This document shows positions 19,040 through 31,048 of a stretch of DNA of 62,368 nt, piece by piece. How positions within the stretch are numbered: the stretch's first letter is position 1; each line of letters starts with the position of its first letter. A model generated the notes under the pieces. That model was not told the DNA's origin. It saw only the letters and a list, made by a program, of their open reading frames with translations, and ran no database searches. Origin of the DNA: Desulfobacteraceae bacterium RAAP-1 (GTDB lineage: Bacteria > Desulfobacterota > Desulfobacteria > Desulfobacterales > Desulfatirhabdiaceae); contig LKPX01000013.1 in assembly GCA_001443525.1 (NCBI GenBank), positions 1 through 62,368 on the forward strand, read 5' to 3'. Made by a program: the position numbers and the translations under genes.

Positions 19040-19876
19040 ATGTTTTCAAAAAAAATGATGGTCATTGCAGCCGTTTGCGTTCTGATAGCTATTAACTTGA
19101 TCGCCCTTTTTGTTTCCGCAAGATATGTCACTCCTTCATCTGATCCGTGGAGCTTCGGGCTGCGGTTTATCTCCCCGCCGCAACAGGCGGTGACGGTTAT
19201 CATCCGGTCTGTCAAGACGATATGGACGCATTATTTTTATCTGGTTTCAACGGAAAGCGAAAATGATCGTCTTAAGAAGTTGTTGGCCGATGCTTCCCGC
19301 AATGATGTTCAATGTATGGAAGCTGAACAGGCAAACAGCCGCTTTCGGAAATTGCTTGATTTCAAAAACAGCGATTCGGTCCGTTCCGTAGCTGCGGAGG
19401 TTATTGGAAAAGATCCGTCCCAGTGGTCCAAAACAATCATTATCGACAAGGGGCTTTCCGAGGGTGTGAATAGAGGTCTTGCGGTTGTGGTGCCAGATGG
19501 GGTGGTGGGGCAGGTGATTGATGCTTCCAGTCACTACGCAAAGGTGCTTCTGATTATAGATTCCAATTGTGCGGTGGATGCACTGGTGCAGCAAACCCGG
19601 GCGCATGGCATCGTGAAGGGGGATTCCGAGTCCGGCTGCCTTTTGAAATACGTTTCCAGAAAAGAAGCCGTTAATATCGGTGACGATGTGGTGTCTTCCG
19701 GACTGGACGGTGTTTTTATGAAGGGGCTTCAGATCGGAAAAGTATCCGGTATCGTCCGGGATCGATCCGGCATATTTCAGGATATCACAGTGACGCCATT
19801 TGTTGATTTTGAAAAAATTGAAGAGGTTCTCGTCCTGCTGACTCCACCACCTTCAGCATCCACCATCAATCGCTGA
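19040..19876 (+). CDS. mreC: rod-shape-determining protein MreC
   Basis: 278 residues: an N-terminal membrane segment (residues about 5-25), a coiled coil (residues about 65-100 with SENDRLKKLLADA), then the periplasmic beta domains with VIGKDPSQWSKTIIIDKGLSEGVNRG and PDGVVGQVIDASSHYAKVLLI, the family signatures. It scaffolds PBP2 activation in elongation. Only 5 bp separate it from mreB. Confidence 0.93.
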   Translation: MFSKKMMVIAAVCVLIAINLIALFVSARYVTPSSDPWSFGLRFISPPQQAVTVIIRSVKTIWTHYFYLVSTESENDRLKKLLADASRNDVQCMEAEQANSRFRKLLDFKNSDSVRSVAAEVIGKDPSQWSKTIIIDKGLSEGVNRGLAVVVPDGVVGQVIDASSHYAKVLLIIDSNCAVDALVQQTRAHGIVKGDSESGCLLKYVSRKEAVNIGDDVVSSGLDGVFMKGLQIGKVSGIVRDRSGIFQDITVTPFVDFEKIEEVLVLLTPPPSASTINR

Positions 19877-19946
19877 CAGGCGCCCTGATGCAATGCGATA
19901 TGAAGCGCAGACGCATCCGGATAGCTGGTCCATCGGAAGTTGATTC

Positions 19947-20447
19947 ATGAACCCTGCGCTGCATATCGTTCTGATTGTATTTCTGGTGGTGTTTCAGACC
20001 ACCGTGTATGATCTTTTCCCCGTTCTGACGCATTTTGTGGACATTGTTATTGCTTATGTCGTTTATGTGGGGCTATTTCTGCCGTTTGGCGTCAGTGTCG
20101 GGCTGATTGTGGTTCTGGGCGTCTTGATGGACAGCATTTCCGGCGGGCTGTTTGGACTGTATCTGACAGTTTATCTATGGATTGTGCTGGGTCTGAAACC
20201 ATTTGTGACCATACTGAATCTCAAGAATATCTATACATTGCAGATGCTTTTATGTGGCGCCGTTGTGTTCGAAAACCTGGTTCTGTTTGCGGGAACCTCG
20301 CTGCTGAAGCATGAAGTCGTGATCTCATCTGTTACGCTCCGGGGAATGATATATCAACTGCTCTGGACAATTGTTCTAGGGCCTTTTTTTATTCGCTTTT
20401 TTAACAGCATGGAAACCCGACTGAACTGTCAGTCTCTTCCCCGGTAG
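19947..20447 (+). CDS. mreD: rod-shape-determining protein MreD
   Basis: 166 residues, five or so membrane segments. Identity rests on the hydrophobic pattern, the motif GVLMDSISGGLFGLYLTVYL typical of MreD and its place between mreC and mrdA. Small membrane partner of MreC. Confidence 0.88.
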   Translation: MNPALHIVLIVFLVVFQTTVYDLFPVLTHFVDIVIAYVVYVGLFLPFGVSVGLIVVLGVLMDSISGGLFGLYLTVYLWIVLGLKPFVTILNLKNIYTLQMLLCGAVVFENLVLFAGTSLLKHEVVISSVTLRGMIYQLLWTIVLGPFFIRFFNSMETRLNCQSLPR

Positions 20448-20456
20448 GCTGGCGCC

Positions 20457-22331
20457 ATGTCAAACAATGCCCCGCTGAGTTCCCATCTAAAAACGCAGGT
20501 TCCGGATAATGACTGGTACAAACGAAGGATTATCGTTCTGCTATGCCTGGTCGTGCCGGCGTTTATGCTGCTGCTGCTGCGGCTTTTCTATCTCCAGATT
20601 GTCGAAGGCGAAAATTTCAGGAAGCTTTCTGAACACAACTGTATCCGTCTGCAAGCCATTGATCCACCGAGGGGTCTTATCTTTGATCGCAATGGCAGAC
20701 TTCTGGTAGACAACCGTCCCTCCTATGACCTGAGCATTGTGGTCAGGGACGCCAAACCATTGAATGCAACTCTTCAGCGTCTGTCCCGATATACCCGTAT
20801 GCCGCTGGATGCTCTCTGGTCTGAAATCGAAAAATATCGGAATCAACCTTCGTACAAGCCTGTGCCTTTGCTGCAGGATATCGGCAGAGATATGCTGGCA
20901 GTGCTGGAGGTAAACCGTTATGAGTTGCCGGGCATCGTGATAGATGTACGATTGCGCAGACTTTATGTTAACGATCAGAGCGCGGCTCATATTCTTGGAT
21001 ATGTGGGTGAGATCAGCAGCGATGAATTGAAATCTCCCCGCTATGCCAGTTATAAACGCTCAGATATTGTCGGAAAGGCCGGTGTCGAAAAAACGTTTGA
21101 GAATGTACTGCGCGGTGAGCGCGGTGGCCGCCAGGTCGAAGTAAATGCTGCAGGACAGCTTGTCAAAATCTTAAAAACTGTGGATGCGGTTCCTGGGAAT
21201 AACATATTCCTGTCATTTGACCTTGGCCTCCAGCAAAAGGCTGAAAAACTGATAGATAATGTTCATGGAGCGGTCGTTGCAATGGATCCTGATACGGGAT
21301 CCATTCTGGCAATGGCCAGCAGCCCGTCATATGACCCGAACATGTTCATCAATGGGTTCAGCCAGGAACAGTGGCAAAAACTCATCAGCGATCCATTTCA
21401 TCCCCTGGAAAACAAGGCGATTCAGGCGGAGTATCCCCCGGCATCCACATATAAGATCATTACAGCGATGGCAGGCCTTCAGGAAGGCGTGATCAACGAT
21501 GGAACGACACTGTTCTGTCCCGGGTTCTATAAATTCGGAGGCAGGGATTATCGCTGCTGGAGAAAAAGCGGACATGGGTCTATCAATGTAACAAAGGCGC
21601 TGGCCGAATCCTGTGATGTGTTTTTTTACCAGGTGGGTTTGCGTCTGGGGGTTGACCGTTTGGCTTTTTATGCCAAAGCCAGCGGCCTGGGAAGCCTGAC
21701 GGGAATTCAATTGGATCATGAGTCGGCAGGTCTGGTGCCGACGTCTGACTGGAAAAAACGTCGATTCAAGGTTCCCTGGCAGAGCGGAGAAACCCTGTCC
21801 GTGGCTATTGGTCAGGGATATAATCTGGTGACGCCGCTTCAGCTCTGTGCGATGATTGCGACCGTGGCCAATGGCGGAACGCGGTTTGTGCCCCAGATTG
21901 TCAGTAAAATTGAAAATGCATCCGGAGATGTTATCAGAAAATCGGCGCCTGAGGTCGCCGGCCATCTGCCGGTATCGCCCGATAATCTGGATATAGTGAA
22001 AAAAGGGTTGTGGGATGTGGTTAATGAAAAGTATGGAACGGGCAGAATTGGCGCCATACCGGGGGTGGAAGTCAGTGGAAAGACCGGAACAGCCCAGGTT
22101 TTCAGTCGGAAAACCAATGATACTGAAAACGAAAAACAGCGGGCAGAACGCCTGAGATCTCATGCATGGTTTGTGTCGTATGCACCATCGGATAACCCTA
22201 AAATAGCCGTTGCCGTGCTGGTCGAACATGGTGTACATGGCGCCAGTGCGGCAGCGCCGATTGCCCGGGAAGTGATTCGGGCATATCTGGCGGAAAGTAG
22301 TTCTCAGCCTTCTGGAGAAGCGCATCAATAA
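20457..22331 (+). CDS. mrdA: penicillin-binding protein 2 (elongation-specific transpeptidase)
   Basis: 624 residues. One membrane helix at about residues 23-48, a pedestal/dimerisation domain with DPPRGLIFDRNGRLLVDN, then the transpeptidase domain: SxxK motif STYK in YPPASTYKIITAM, the second motif SCD in ESCDVFFYQVG, and KTG in VSGKTGTAQVF. It cross-links murein together with the glycosyltransferase RodA. Ten bp after mreD. The stop codon is followed by a 155-bp repeat element before rodA. Confidence 0.95.
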   Translation: MSNNAPLSSHLKTQVPDNDWYKRRIIVLLCLVVPAFMLLLLRLFYLQIVEGENFRKLSEHNCIRLQAIDPPRGLIFDRNGRLLVDNRPSYDLSIVVRDAKPLNATLQRLSRYTRMPLDALWSEIEKYRNQPSYKPVPLLQDIGRDMLAVLEVNRYELPGIVIDVRLRRLYVNDQSAAHILGYVGEISSDELKSPRYASYKRSDIVGKAGVEKTFENVLRGERGGRQVEVNAAGQLVKILKTVDAVPGNNIFLSFDLGLQQKAEKLIDNVHGAVVAMDPDTGSILAMASSPSYDPNMFINGFSQEQWQKLISDPFHPLENKAIQAEYPPASTYKIITAMAGLQEGVINDGTTLFCPGFYKFGGRDYRCWRKSGHGSINVTKALAESCDVFFYQVGLRLGVDRLAFYAKASGLGSLTGIQLDHESAGLVPTSDWKKRRFKVPWQSGETLSVAIGQGYNLVTPLQLCAMIATVANGGTRFVPQIVSKIENASGDVIRKSAPEVAGHLPVSPDNLDIVKKGLWDVVNEKYGTGRIGAIPGVEVSGKTGTAQVFSRKTNDTENEKQRAERLRSHAWFVSYAPSDNPKIAVAVLVEHGVHGASAAAPIAREVIRAYLAESSSQPSGEAHQ

Positions 22332-22349
22332 CAACGGATATCATCATGT

Positions 22350-22504
22350 TTGACGACTTCGTAAAAAGTCCGCATGCTGCGTTGCGCCGCATCCTTCGTC
22401 ATTGCAGCGTACCACAAGTACGCTTCATTCCTTGCGGATTTGCGCGCCTTGCCTGTGAACTTTTTACAAAGCCGTCTGAAAATCGACTTTTCACGAGGCC
22501 ATCA
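22350..22504 (+). repeat. full-length dispersed repeat between mrdA and rodA (155 bp)
   Basis: Left end TTGACGACTTCGTAAAAAGTC, right end CGACTTTTCACGAGGCCATCA. The element is flanked by the 11-bp direct repeat ATCATGTTTGA (22343-22353 and 22501-22511), which partly overlaps its own ends; the right copy contains the rodA start codon. This is the best case for a target-site duplication in the window. Confidence 0.85.
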
Positions 22505-23604
22505 TGTTTGATCGCAGATTAATAGAAAATTTTGACTGGGTGCTGCTGTTGGTGACATTGCTGCTGGTGGCTTCCGGACTGATAACGCTCTACAGCGCTG
22601 CCAGCGCAGGAATGCCGGTGACCCAGGCATTTTATTTCAGGCAGCTCATGTGGTTCGGAGCCGGGATACTGGTGATGACGGGGGCTTTTCTATTCAATTA
22701 CAAAAAATTAGACCAGTATGCATACATCGTCTATGGATGTTGTATTCTTATGCTTCTGGCGGTGCTGGTCGCCGGAAAATATGTTGCAGGGTCGAGGCGC
22801 TGGCTGGCGCTGGGGCCGATTTCACTTCAACCGTCAGAACTGGTCAAGGTTGCCGTTATCATGGTGTTGGCCCGCTATTATTCTCGATCTGCAACAGTAA
22901 AGGGAATGGGATTTCGGGAACTTCTGGCGCCCATGCTCCTGACAGGCATTCCCTTTATTCTGATCGTCAAACAGCCGGATTTGGGAACGGCGATGACAAT
23001 TGTCATTATTGCAGCAACCATGACCCTGTTCAGTAAAATCGAGAAACGAACGCTGGTATGTATTTTTATATGCGGGTTTGTAACGATTCCGGTAATCTGG
23101 CTGTTTTTGAAAGGATACCAGAAGCAGCGGATACTGACCTTTCTGGAACCGGACCTGGATCCACTGGGCGCTGGATATCATATTATCCAATCGAAAATCG
23201 CAATTGGCTCCGGAATGTTGTTTGGTAAGGGGCTATTGATGGGTACTCAGAATTCGCTCTCATTTTTACCGGAACATCATACGGATTTCATTTTTTCCGT
23301 TCTTTCTGAGGACTGGGGTTTTGCAGGTTCCGCCATTATTTTGCTATTGTTTCTATTTCTAATCATCTGGGGGCTGAATATTGCGCATGGGTGTCGTGAT
23401 TCATTCGGAATATTGATGGCTGTGGGTATTTCAGCGCTCATTGGATGGGAGGCCGTAATCAATACAGGAATGGTGATGGGGCTGCTCCCGGTGGTGGGGA
23501 TTCCACTGCCGTTTATCAGCTATGGAGGTTCGTCAGTTATCAGTATGATGCTGTGTATGGGAATATTAATGAACATCAGTATGCGCCAATTTATGTTTGA
23601 GTGA
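22504..23604 (+). CDS. rodA: peptidoglycan glycosyltransferase RodA (SEDS family)
   Basis: 366 residues with about ten membrane segments. SEDS signatures: WFGAGILVMTGAFLFNYKKLDQYAY, QPSELVKVAVIMVLARYY, KQPDLGTAMTI, HHTDFIFSVLSEDWGF and GLLPVVGIPLPFISYGGSS. It polymerises glycan strands from lipid II with PBP2. Unusually, its ATG lies inside the right flank of a repeat element, so the ribosome site is supplied by element sequence (TTTTCACGAGGCC, with GAGG). Confidence 0.95.
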   Translation: MFDRRLIENFDWVLLLVTLLLVASGLITLYSAASAGMPVTQAFYFRQLMWFGAGILVMTGAFLFNYKKLDQYAYIVYGCCILMLLAVLVAGKYVAGSRRWLALGPISLQPSELVKVAVIMVLARYYSRSATVKGMGFRELLAPMLLTGIPFILIVKQPDLGTAMTIVIIAATMTLFSKIEKRTLVCIFICGFVTIPVIWLFLKGYQKQRILTFLEPDLDPLGAGYHIIQSKIAIGSGMLFGKGLLMGTQNSLSFLPEHHTDFIFSVLSEDWGFAGSAIILLLFLFLIIWGLNIAHGCRDSFGILMAVGISALIGWEAVINTGMVMGLLPVVGIPLPFISYGGSSVISMMLCMGILMNISMRQFMFE

Positions 23605-23617
23605 ATCAGAATATCAA

Positions 23618-23718
23618 TGGACAACTTCGCAAAATGTACAATTCCAGTGCTGAATCTTTCGCGACGCAGTTTGCGAATCGTTCCCCAAGCCGATTTTTTT
23701 ATGACGGTATCAATATTT
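23618..23718 (+). repeat. degenerate copy of the dispersed repeat
   Basis: GGACAACTTCGCAAAATGTAC at the left and CGATTTTTTTATGACGGTATC near 23693-23713 recall both ends of the family, but the middle is diverged and shortened. It lies between rodA and the atp promoter. Confidence 0.5.
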
Positions 23719-23783
23719 AACTGTCTGAAAACTCATGTTCTTTTTTTAAAAAATGGGTTGCTGGGAAAATTCGAAAAAAACTT

Positions 23784-23813
23784 TTGACAATATGTTCCGG
23801 CAGATGGTATAGA
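23784..23813 (+). promoter_or_regulatory. sigma-70-type promoter of the atp operon
   Basis: TTGACA at 23784-23789, an 18-bp spacer and TATAGA at 23808-23813, about 90 bp upstream of the first atp start. It is preceded by an AT-rich tract. Confidence 0.65.
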
Positions 23814-23901
23814 CCGCAAGTCCAGACCATGATATGCAAAAATCAATAGATATTTATCGCTGTTCACAAATTGAAATTCATAATGAACGGAGGGTGTGCG
23901 T

Positions 23902-24327
23902 ATGATTAGTGTTGATGGATCGGTTTTTATTCAAATTGCTAATTTCATTTTTCTGATTTGGGTGATGAATATCATTTTGTATAAGCCCATTCGGAAAGCG
24001 CTGATTCAGCGAAAAGAAAAGATATCAGGTTTGGAAGGCAGTATTTCAGATTTTATTTCTCAGGCGCAAGAAAAAGAAAATGCGTTTGCAGCAGGCATCA
24101 GAGAAGCTAGGGCAAATGGCCTTAAGGAAAAGCAGGCGATGATGCAATCCGGCTCTGAAGAAGAGAGAGTGATTATTGAAAATATCAATAAAAAGGCTCA
24201 GGCGGATATGCTGGCATCCCGTGAGAAAATAGCAAAAGAGGCTGAGGCTGTTCGTGTTTCCCTTCAAAAAGAACTTGACGTGTTTGTCATGGCTATAAGT
24301 CAGAAAATATTGGGGAGGGCTGTTTGA
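23902..24327 (+). CDS. ATP synthase F0 subunit b' (first b-type subunit)
   Basis: About 141 residues: one N-terminal membrane helix (FIQIANFIFLIWVMNIILYKPI) and a long charged coiled coil, the peripheral-stalk architecture. The start at 23902 is preferred over an in-frame GTG at 23896 because GGAGGG ends 7 bp before it. Paired with the second b subunit next to it, it would form a b/b' heterodimer. atpB (a) and atpE (c) are absent, as is usual in delta-proteobacteria where they lie elsewhere. Confidence 0.88.
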   Translation: MISVDGSVFIQIANFIFLIWVMNIILYKPIRKALIQRKEKISGLEGSISDFISQAQEKENAFAAGIREARANGLKEKQAMMQSGSEEERVIIENINKKAQADMLASREKIAKEAEAVRVSLQKELDVFVMAISQKILGRAV

Positions 24328-24953
24328 TGAAGATTCCGGGAAACAGGAATAGTATGTGGCGTGTTTCGTTGCTGGCTTTGTCGCTGGTGTTGTTGTTTTG
24401 GGGTAGCTTTGCGTTTGCCTCCGAGGGAGGGGGTGAAGGGCATGGCGGGGGAGGACATGAAGGCGCTGAGGCAAAGGGATGGGTGGCGACAGACACTTAT
24501 CGGGTCATGAATTTTGTGGTTCTGGCTGCTGCGCTGGTGTTTCTGCTGAAAAAGCCCTTGGTGCAGGCGCTGGGCGGAAGGATTGAGGGGATTCGGTCTC
24601 AGCTTGATGAGCTTGAATCCAGGAAGGCCGATGCCGAAAAAACAATGGCCGAATACAACGCCAGGATTGCTGGCCTCAGTAAAGAGGCGGAAGGCATTAT
24701 TGCTGAGTATGTGCGTCAGGGAAATGAAGCCAAGGCTAAAATACTCAGAGAGGCTGAAATGTCTGCCCAAAAATTGGAAGAGCAGGCCAGGCGCAATATC
24801 GAAAATGAATTTGCGGTCGCCAAACAGCGTTTGCAGCAGGATGTTTTTGAAAACGCTATGGCGAAGGCGGAAGAAATCATCAGAAAAAATATTACGGCTG
24901 ATGACCAGAATCGGCTTGTGGATGAATATCTTGACAAGGTGGTGGCATCGTGA
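24327..24953 (+). CDS. atpF: ATP synthase F0 subunit b
   Basis: About 208 residues. It begins with a signal-peptide-like hydrophobic segment (residues about 10-32), a Gly/His-rich stretch (GGGEGHGGGGHEGAE), the membrane helix TYRVMNFVVLAAALVFLLKKP and a long coiled coil. The N-terminal extension is longer than in E. coli AtpF but is seen in other delta-proteobacterial b subunits. The ATG shares its A with the TGA of the preceding gene (translational coupling). Confidence 0.9.
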   Translation: MKIPGNRNSMWRVSLLALSLVLLFWGSFAFASEGGGEGHGGGGHEGAEAKGWVATDTYRVMNFVVLAAALVFLLKKPLVQALGGRIEGIRSQLDELESRKADAEKTMAEYNARIAGLSKEAEGIIAEYVRQGNEAKAKILREAEMSAQKLEEQARRNIENEFAVAKQRLQQDVFENAMAKAEEIIRKNITADDQNRLVDEYLDKVVAS

Positions 24954-25500
24954 AAAATCTATCTATTGCAAGGCGATATGCCAAGGCGCTTCTGATGATC
25001 GGCAAAAATGATGGGGCGGCTGAAAATTACAGGCAGGAGCTGGAGGGCTTTGTGGGGTTGGTTGCTCGTGAAGCGGCTTTGGGTCAGATTCTTAACAATC
25101 CGCTCTATAACGCCGGTGATCGCAAGAAGGTGCTGACGGCCCTGATTGATAAATTGAGCCTTTCCGGTGTGATGTCTTCTTTTTTAAAGCTTCTGTTTGA
25201 TAAGGGGCGATTTGGCTTCATAGCGGCAATTAATGAATTTTACCAGAAGTTGGCGGATGATCTCAAGGGTGTCGCGCGCGCCAGCATTGTTTCAGCCAAT
25301 GAGCTTTCATCCGAAGCTGTTGAGAAGATTCGTAAGGCACTGTCAAAGAAAACAGGCAAGGATATTGTCTTGAATATTAAAACAGATCCGGCTCTGATTG
25401 GTGGGGTGGTTACCAAGATTGGGGATCTTGTTTTGGACGGCAGCATCAAAACACAATTACTCAACATGAGAGAATCTTTAAAAAGGGGTGAGAGCGTATA

Positions 25501-25501
<1 letters not shown>
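24950..25501 (+). CDS. atpH: ATP synthase F1 subunit delta
   Basis: 183 residues, with the family start [15 protein letters not shown] and the C-terminal motif [25 protein letters not shown]. It connects the b stalk to the F1 head. GTG start overlapping the atpF stop by 4 bp; its own stop overlaps the atpA start. Confidence 0.94.
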
Positions 25502-27018
<1,517 letters not shown>

Positions 27019-27068
27019 TGAATGTGAATATTAACATCTCTGTTGTCTGATATTAAGGACGATTCAAT

Positions 27069-27962
27069 ATGGCAAGACTAAAAGATGTTCAAAACAAGAT
27101 CGGCGCAGTTAAAAAAACCAAACAAATTACCAAGGCCATGAACATGGTAGCTGCTTCCAGACTTCGTGGGGCGCAGATGAATATGGAGGCTTTTCGTCCT
27201 TACGCGAATAAATTTGCTGAAGTTCTGACCAGTTTATCGCAAAAAGCAGGAGAAGGAGCAAGTCCACTGCTCATTCCACGGGAAGAAGTCAAATCGGTTC
27301 ATGTTGTGTTGTGTACTTCAGATAGAGGGTTGTGTGGTGGTTTTAATACCAATCTGATTACTAAGGCTGAAAAATTTGTCAATGACATCACAGCTAAAGG
27401 GATGGATGTTTCGATCACGAATTTCGGGAAAAAAGGTCGGGATTGGTCCAGAAAAACCAAAATGTCCATTGCGGGAGAGCATGTAGGGATTATTGGAACA
27501 GCAGTTGGCTTTAACGTTGCTTCAACATCCGGGCGCAAGCTGGTTGATCAGTTTCTGGCGGGGATTTATGATGAGGTCTATGTCATTTTCTCCGAATTCA
27601 AAACGATGTCTAAACAGGTGCCCGTAATTGAAAAAATATTGCCCATTATCCCGTTTGAAACTGAAGTTAACACTCCTGCAGATACGGACAAGCCCTATCA
27701 GGCTGAACATATCTGTGAACCATCACCTGTCGGTCTCCTGGGTGAATTGTTGCCAATGAATGTGTATGTCCAGTTACACAGGGCATTTTTAGAAACATCT
27801 ACCAGCGAACATGCTGCCAGAATGATGGCTATGGAAAATGCCACAACCGCGTGCAACGATATGATCGGAAGTCTGACCCTTGCATATAACAAGGCACGAC
27901 AGGCGGCGATTACCGCGGATCTGATGGATATTGTCGGCGGCGCGGAAGCTCTCAAAGGTTAA
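27069..27962 (+). CDS. atpG: ATP synthase F1 subunit gamma
   Basis: 297 residues. N-terminal coiled-coil DVQNKIGAVKKTKQITKAMNMVAASRL and C-terminal EHAARMMAMENATTACNDMI are the two helices of the rotor shaft. CTSDRGLCGGFNTN is the conserved middle motif. TTAAGGACG lies upstream of the ATG. Confidence 0.96.
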   Translation: MARLKDVQNKIGAVKKTKQITKAMNMVAASRLRGAQMNMEAFRPYANKFAEVLTSLSQKAGEGASPLLIPREEVKSVHVVLCTSDRGLCGGFNTNLITKAEKFVNDITAKGMDVSITNFGKKGRDWSRKTKMSIAGEHVGIIGTAVGFNVASTSGRKLVDQFLAGIYDEVYVIFSEFKTMSKQVPVIEKILPIIPFETEVNTPADTDKPYQAEHICEPSPVGLLGELLPMNVYVQLHRAFLETSTSEHAARMMAMENATTACNDMIGSLTLAYNKARQAAITADLMDIVGGAEALKG

Positions 27963-29420
<1,458 letters not shown>

Positions 29421-29440
29421 TCTAGTTCGAGGACAAACGA

Positions 29441-29860
29441 ATGGCTGGAAATATAAAACTTGAGGTTGTTACTCCAGAGAAATCTGTTGTCAGTGAAGAA
29501 GCGCAGATTGTAATCGCTCCGGGTACACTTGGAGAGTTTGGTGTGCTCATTGGCCATACCCCATTTTTAACAACTTTAAAACTAGGCATTATTCACTATA
29601 AAGATGCCAAAGGTATTGAACGCTTTGTCTTTGTCAGTGGCGGTTTTGCTGAAGCTCTTCCGGATCGGGTAACGGTTCTTGCCCAATCTGCTGAGCGCAG
29701 GCGGGATATTGATGTAAGCCGAGCAAAGGCTGCATATGAAAGAGCGATAAGCAGGGTAGAAGGCAAGGTAAAGGAAGATATTGACTTTACCAGAGCCAGA
29801 GCAGCACTTAACAGAGCCTTGTATCGTCTGAAGTTGGCTGAAACCCGTAAATCACTGTAG
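29441..29860 (+). CDS. atpC: ATP synthase F1 subunit epsilon
   Basis: 139 residues: N-terminal beta sandwich with LEVVTPEKSVVSEEAQIV and TLGEFGVLIGHTPFLTTL, then a C-terminal helical hairpin (SRAKAAYERAISR). Last gene of the operon, followed at once by a strong terminator. Confidence 0.95.
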   Translation: MAGNIKLEVVTPEKSVVSEEAQIVIAPGTLGEFGVLIGHTPFLTTLKLGIIHYKDAKGIERFVFVSGGFAEALPDRVTVLAQSAERRRDIDVSRAKAAYERAISRVEGKVKEDIDFTRARAALNRALYRLKLAETRKSL

Positions 29861-29883
29861 TTTTAACGCATCATACTTGTATA

Positions 29884-29920
29884 AAAAAGGCGGGCCATGA
29901 GATTGGTCTGCCTTTTTTTT
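29884..29920 (+). terminator. rho-independent terminator of the atp operon
   Basis: AAAAAAGGCGGGCC and GGTCTGCCTTTTTTTT form a stem with an A tract before and T tract after, 24 bp after atpC. Confidence 0.9.
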
Positions 29921-29957
29921 GTTTTTGGAGAGTTTAACAGCATTGGCAGGTAAAAAT

Positions 29958-30716
29958 ATGCAAGATATATCCAGAACATTAGCAGTGATAATTCTGGCGG
30001 CAGGTTTGGGAAAACGGATGAAATCGCATAAAGCAAAGGTTTTACACGAAATTGCAGGTAAACCAATGCTTTATTACGTTATTGATGCAGCAGTAAAGTT
30101 GACGGAAGAAAATGTTTATGTGGTTGTGGGGTTTCAGTCGGATATCGTACAGATATCTATGAATCCATATTTTAATGTCCATTATGTCTCTCAGGAGGAA
30201 CAACTGGGAACAGGTCATGCCGTTTCCTGTGCCATTCCATTTCTGCCTGAGAGTGTGAATGATGTAATCATTTTATGCGGAGATACACCTCTGATTAAGG
30301 CTTCAACACTGAATAATTTTCTGAAATATCATCAAGATCAACAAAATGATATCACTCTTCTTGCTGTAAATATGCTGAATCCGACAGGCTATGGCAGATT
30401 GCTTATGGATACAGACAGGCGCGTGACAGGAATTGTGGAAGAAGCGGATGCCAATTCTGAACAACGAAAATTAAATATTGTGAACGCCGGTATATATTGC
30501 ATAAACAAACAACTCTTGAAAGATTCACTTGGCTTCCTGGACACTCGGAATGCACAGCATGAAATGTATTTGACCGATGTTGTGGGTATTGGAGATCGCC
30601 TCGGGAAAAAAATTGGAGCATTAATTTCTGAAGATTCATGTGAAACGATCGGCATTAATTCTCAGGAAGATTTGAAAGTGGCTGAAATTCAGATGCTGCG
30701 ACAAACAAAGTCTTGA
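29958..30716 (+). CDS. GlmU-type nucleotidyltransferase, pyrophosphorylase domain only
   Basis: About 252 residues. The sugar-nucleotide pyrophosphorylase signature ILAAGLGKRMKSHKAKVLHEIAGKPM and EEQLGTGHAVSCAIPF, ILCGDTPLI match the N-terminal uridylyltransferase domain of GlmU. The C-terminal left-handed beta-helix acetyltransferase domain of bifunctional GlmU (total about 450 residues) is missing and does not follow in another frame, so this is a single-domain version. It probably makes UDP-GlcNAc or a related nucleotide sugar; acetylation would need another enzyme. Start 29958 follows GGCAGG; the open frame begins earlier, within the atp terminator. Confidence 0.75.
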   Translation: MQDISRTLAVIILAAGLGKRMKSHKAKVLHEIAGKPMLYYVIDAAVKLTEENVYVVVGFQSDIVQISMNPYFNVHYVSQEEQLGTGHAVSCAIPFLPESVNDVIILCGDTPLIKASTLNNFLKYHQDQQNDITLLAVNMLNPTGYGRLLMDTDRRVTGIVEEADANSEQRKLNIVNAGIYCINKQLLKDSLGFLDTRNAQHEMYLTDVVGIGDRLGKKIGALISEDSCETIGINSQEDLKVAEIQMLRQTKS

Positions 30717-30756
30717 CATTCTTGAGTCTCCGTGAGTATATAAACCAAGAGGTGAG

Positions 30757-31020
30757 ATGGTGGAAAATGAGATGCAGTTAATTCAACAATTTGATGAAAT
30801 AGAAAATAAAGTTGAATGTTTGATTGGTATTTGCCGTTCGCTTGAAACAGCCAATCTTGAGCTTCGTAATAAGGTTTCCAGTCTGGAGAACGAATTAAAG
30901 GATAAAACGGAAATAATTACGGGCCTGACGGATGAGAAATTGCTGGTACAGTCTAAAATTGAGACTATTCTGGAAAAGCTTGAAAATATGGCCGCGAATA
31001 ATTTAAATTCATTACCGTGA
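30757..31020 (+). CDS. small coiled-coil protein, ZapB-like
   Basis: 87 residues, almost wholly heptad coiled coil (IQQFDEIENKVECLIGICRSLE, LRNKVSSLENELKDK). Length, composition and position directly before zapA fit a ZapB-like cell-division factor that binds ZapA near the FtsZ ring. Sequence similarity in such proteins is weak, so the name rests on context. AGAGGTGAG precedes the ATG. Confidence 0.6.
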   Translation: MVENEMQLIQQFDEIENKVECLIGICRSLETANLELRNKVSSLENELKDKTEIITGLTDEKLLVQSKIETILEKLENMAANNLNSLP

Positions 31021-31048
31021 CTGCTGTGAAGAAAGGTGGTAATTTTCT

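Noticed and set aside
21327-22334. 335-codon frame antisense to mrdA
   Set aside because: Fully inside a clear PBP2 gene, no recognisable domain and no ribosome site.
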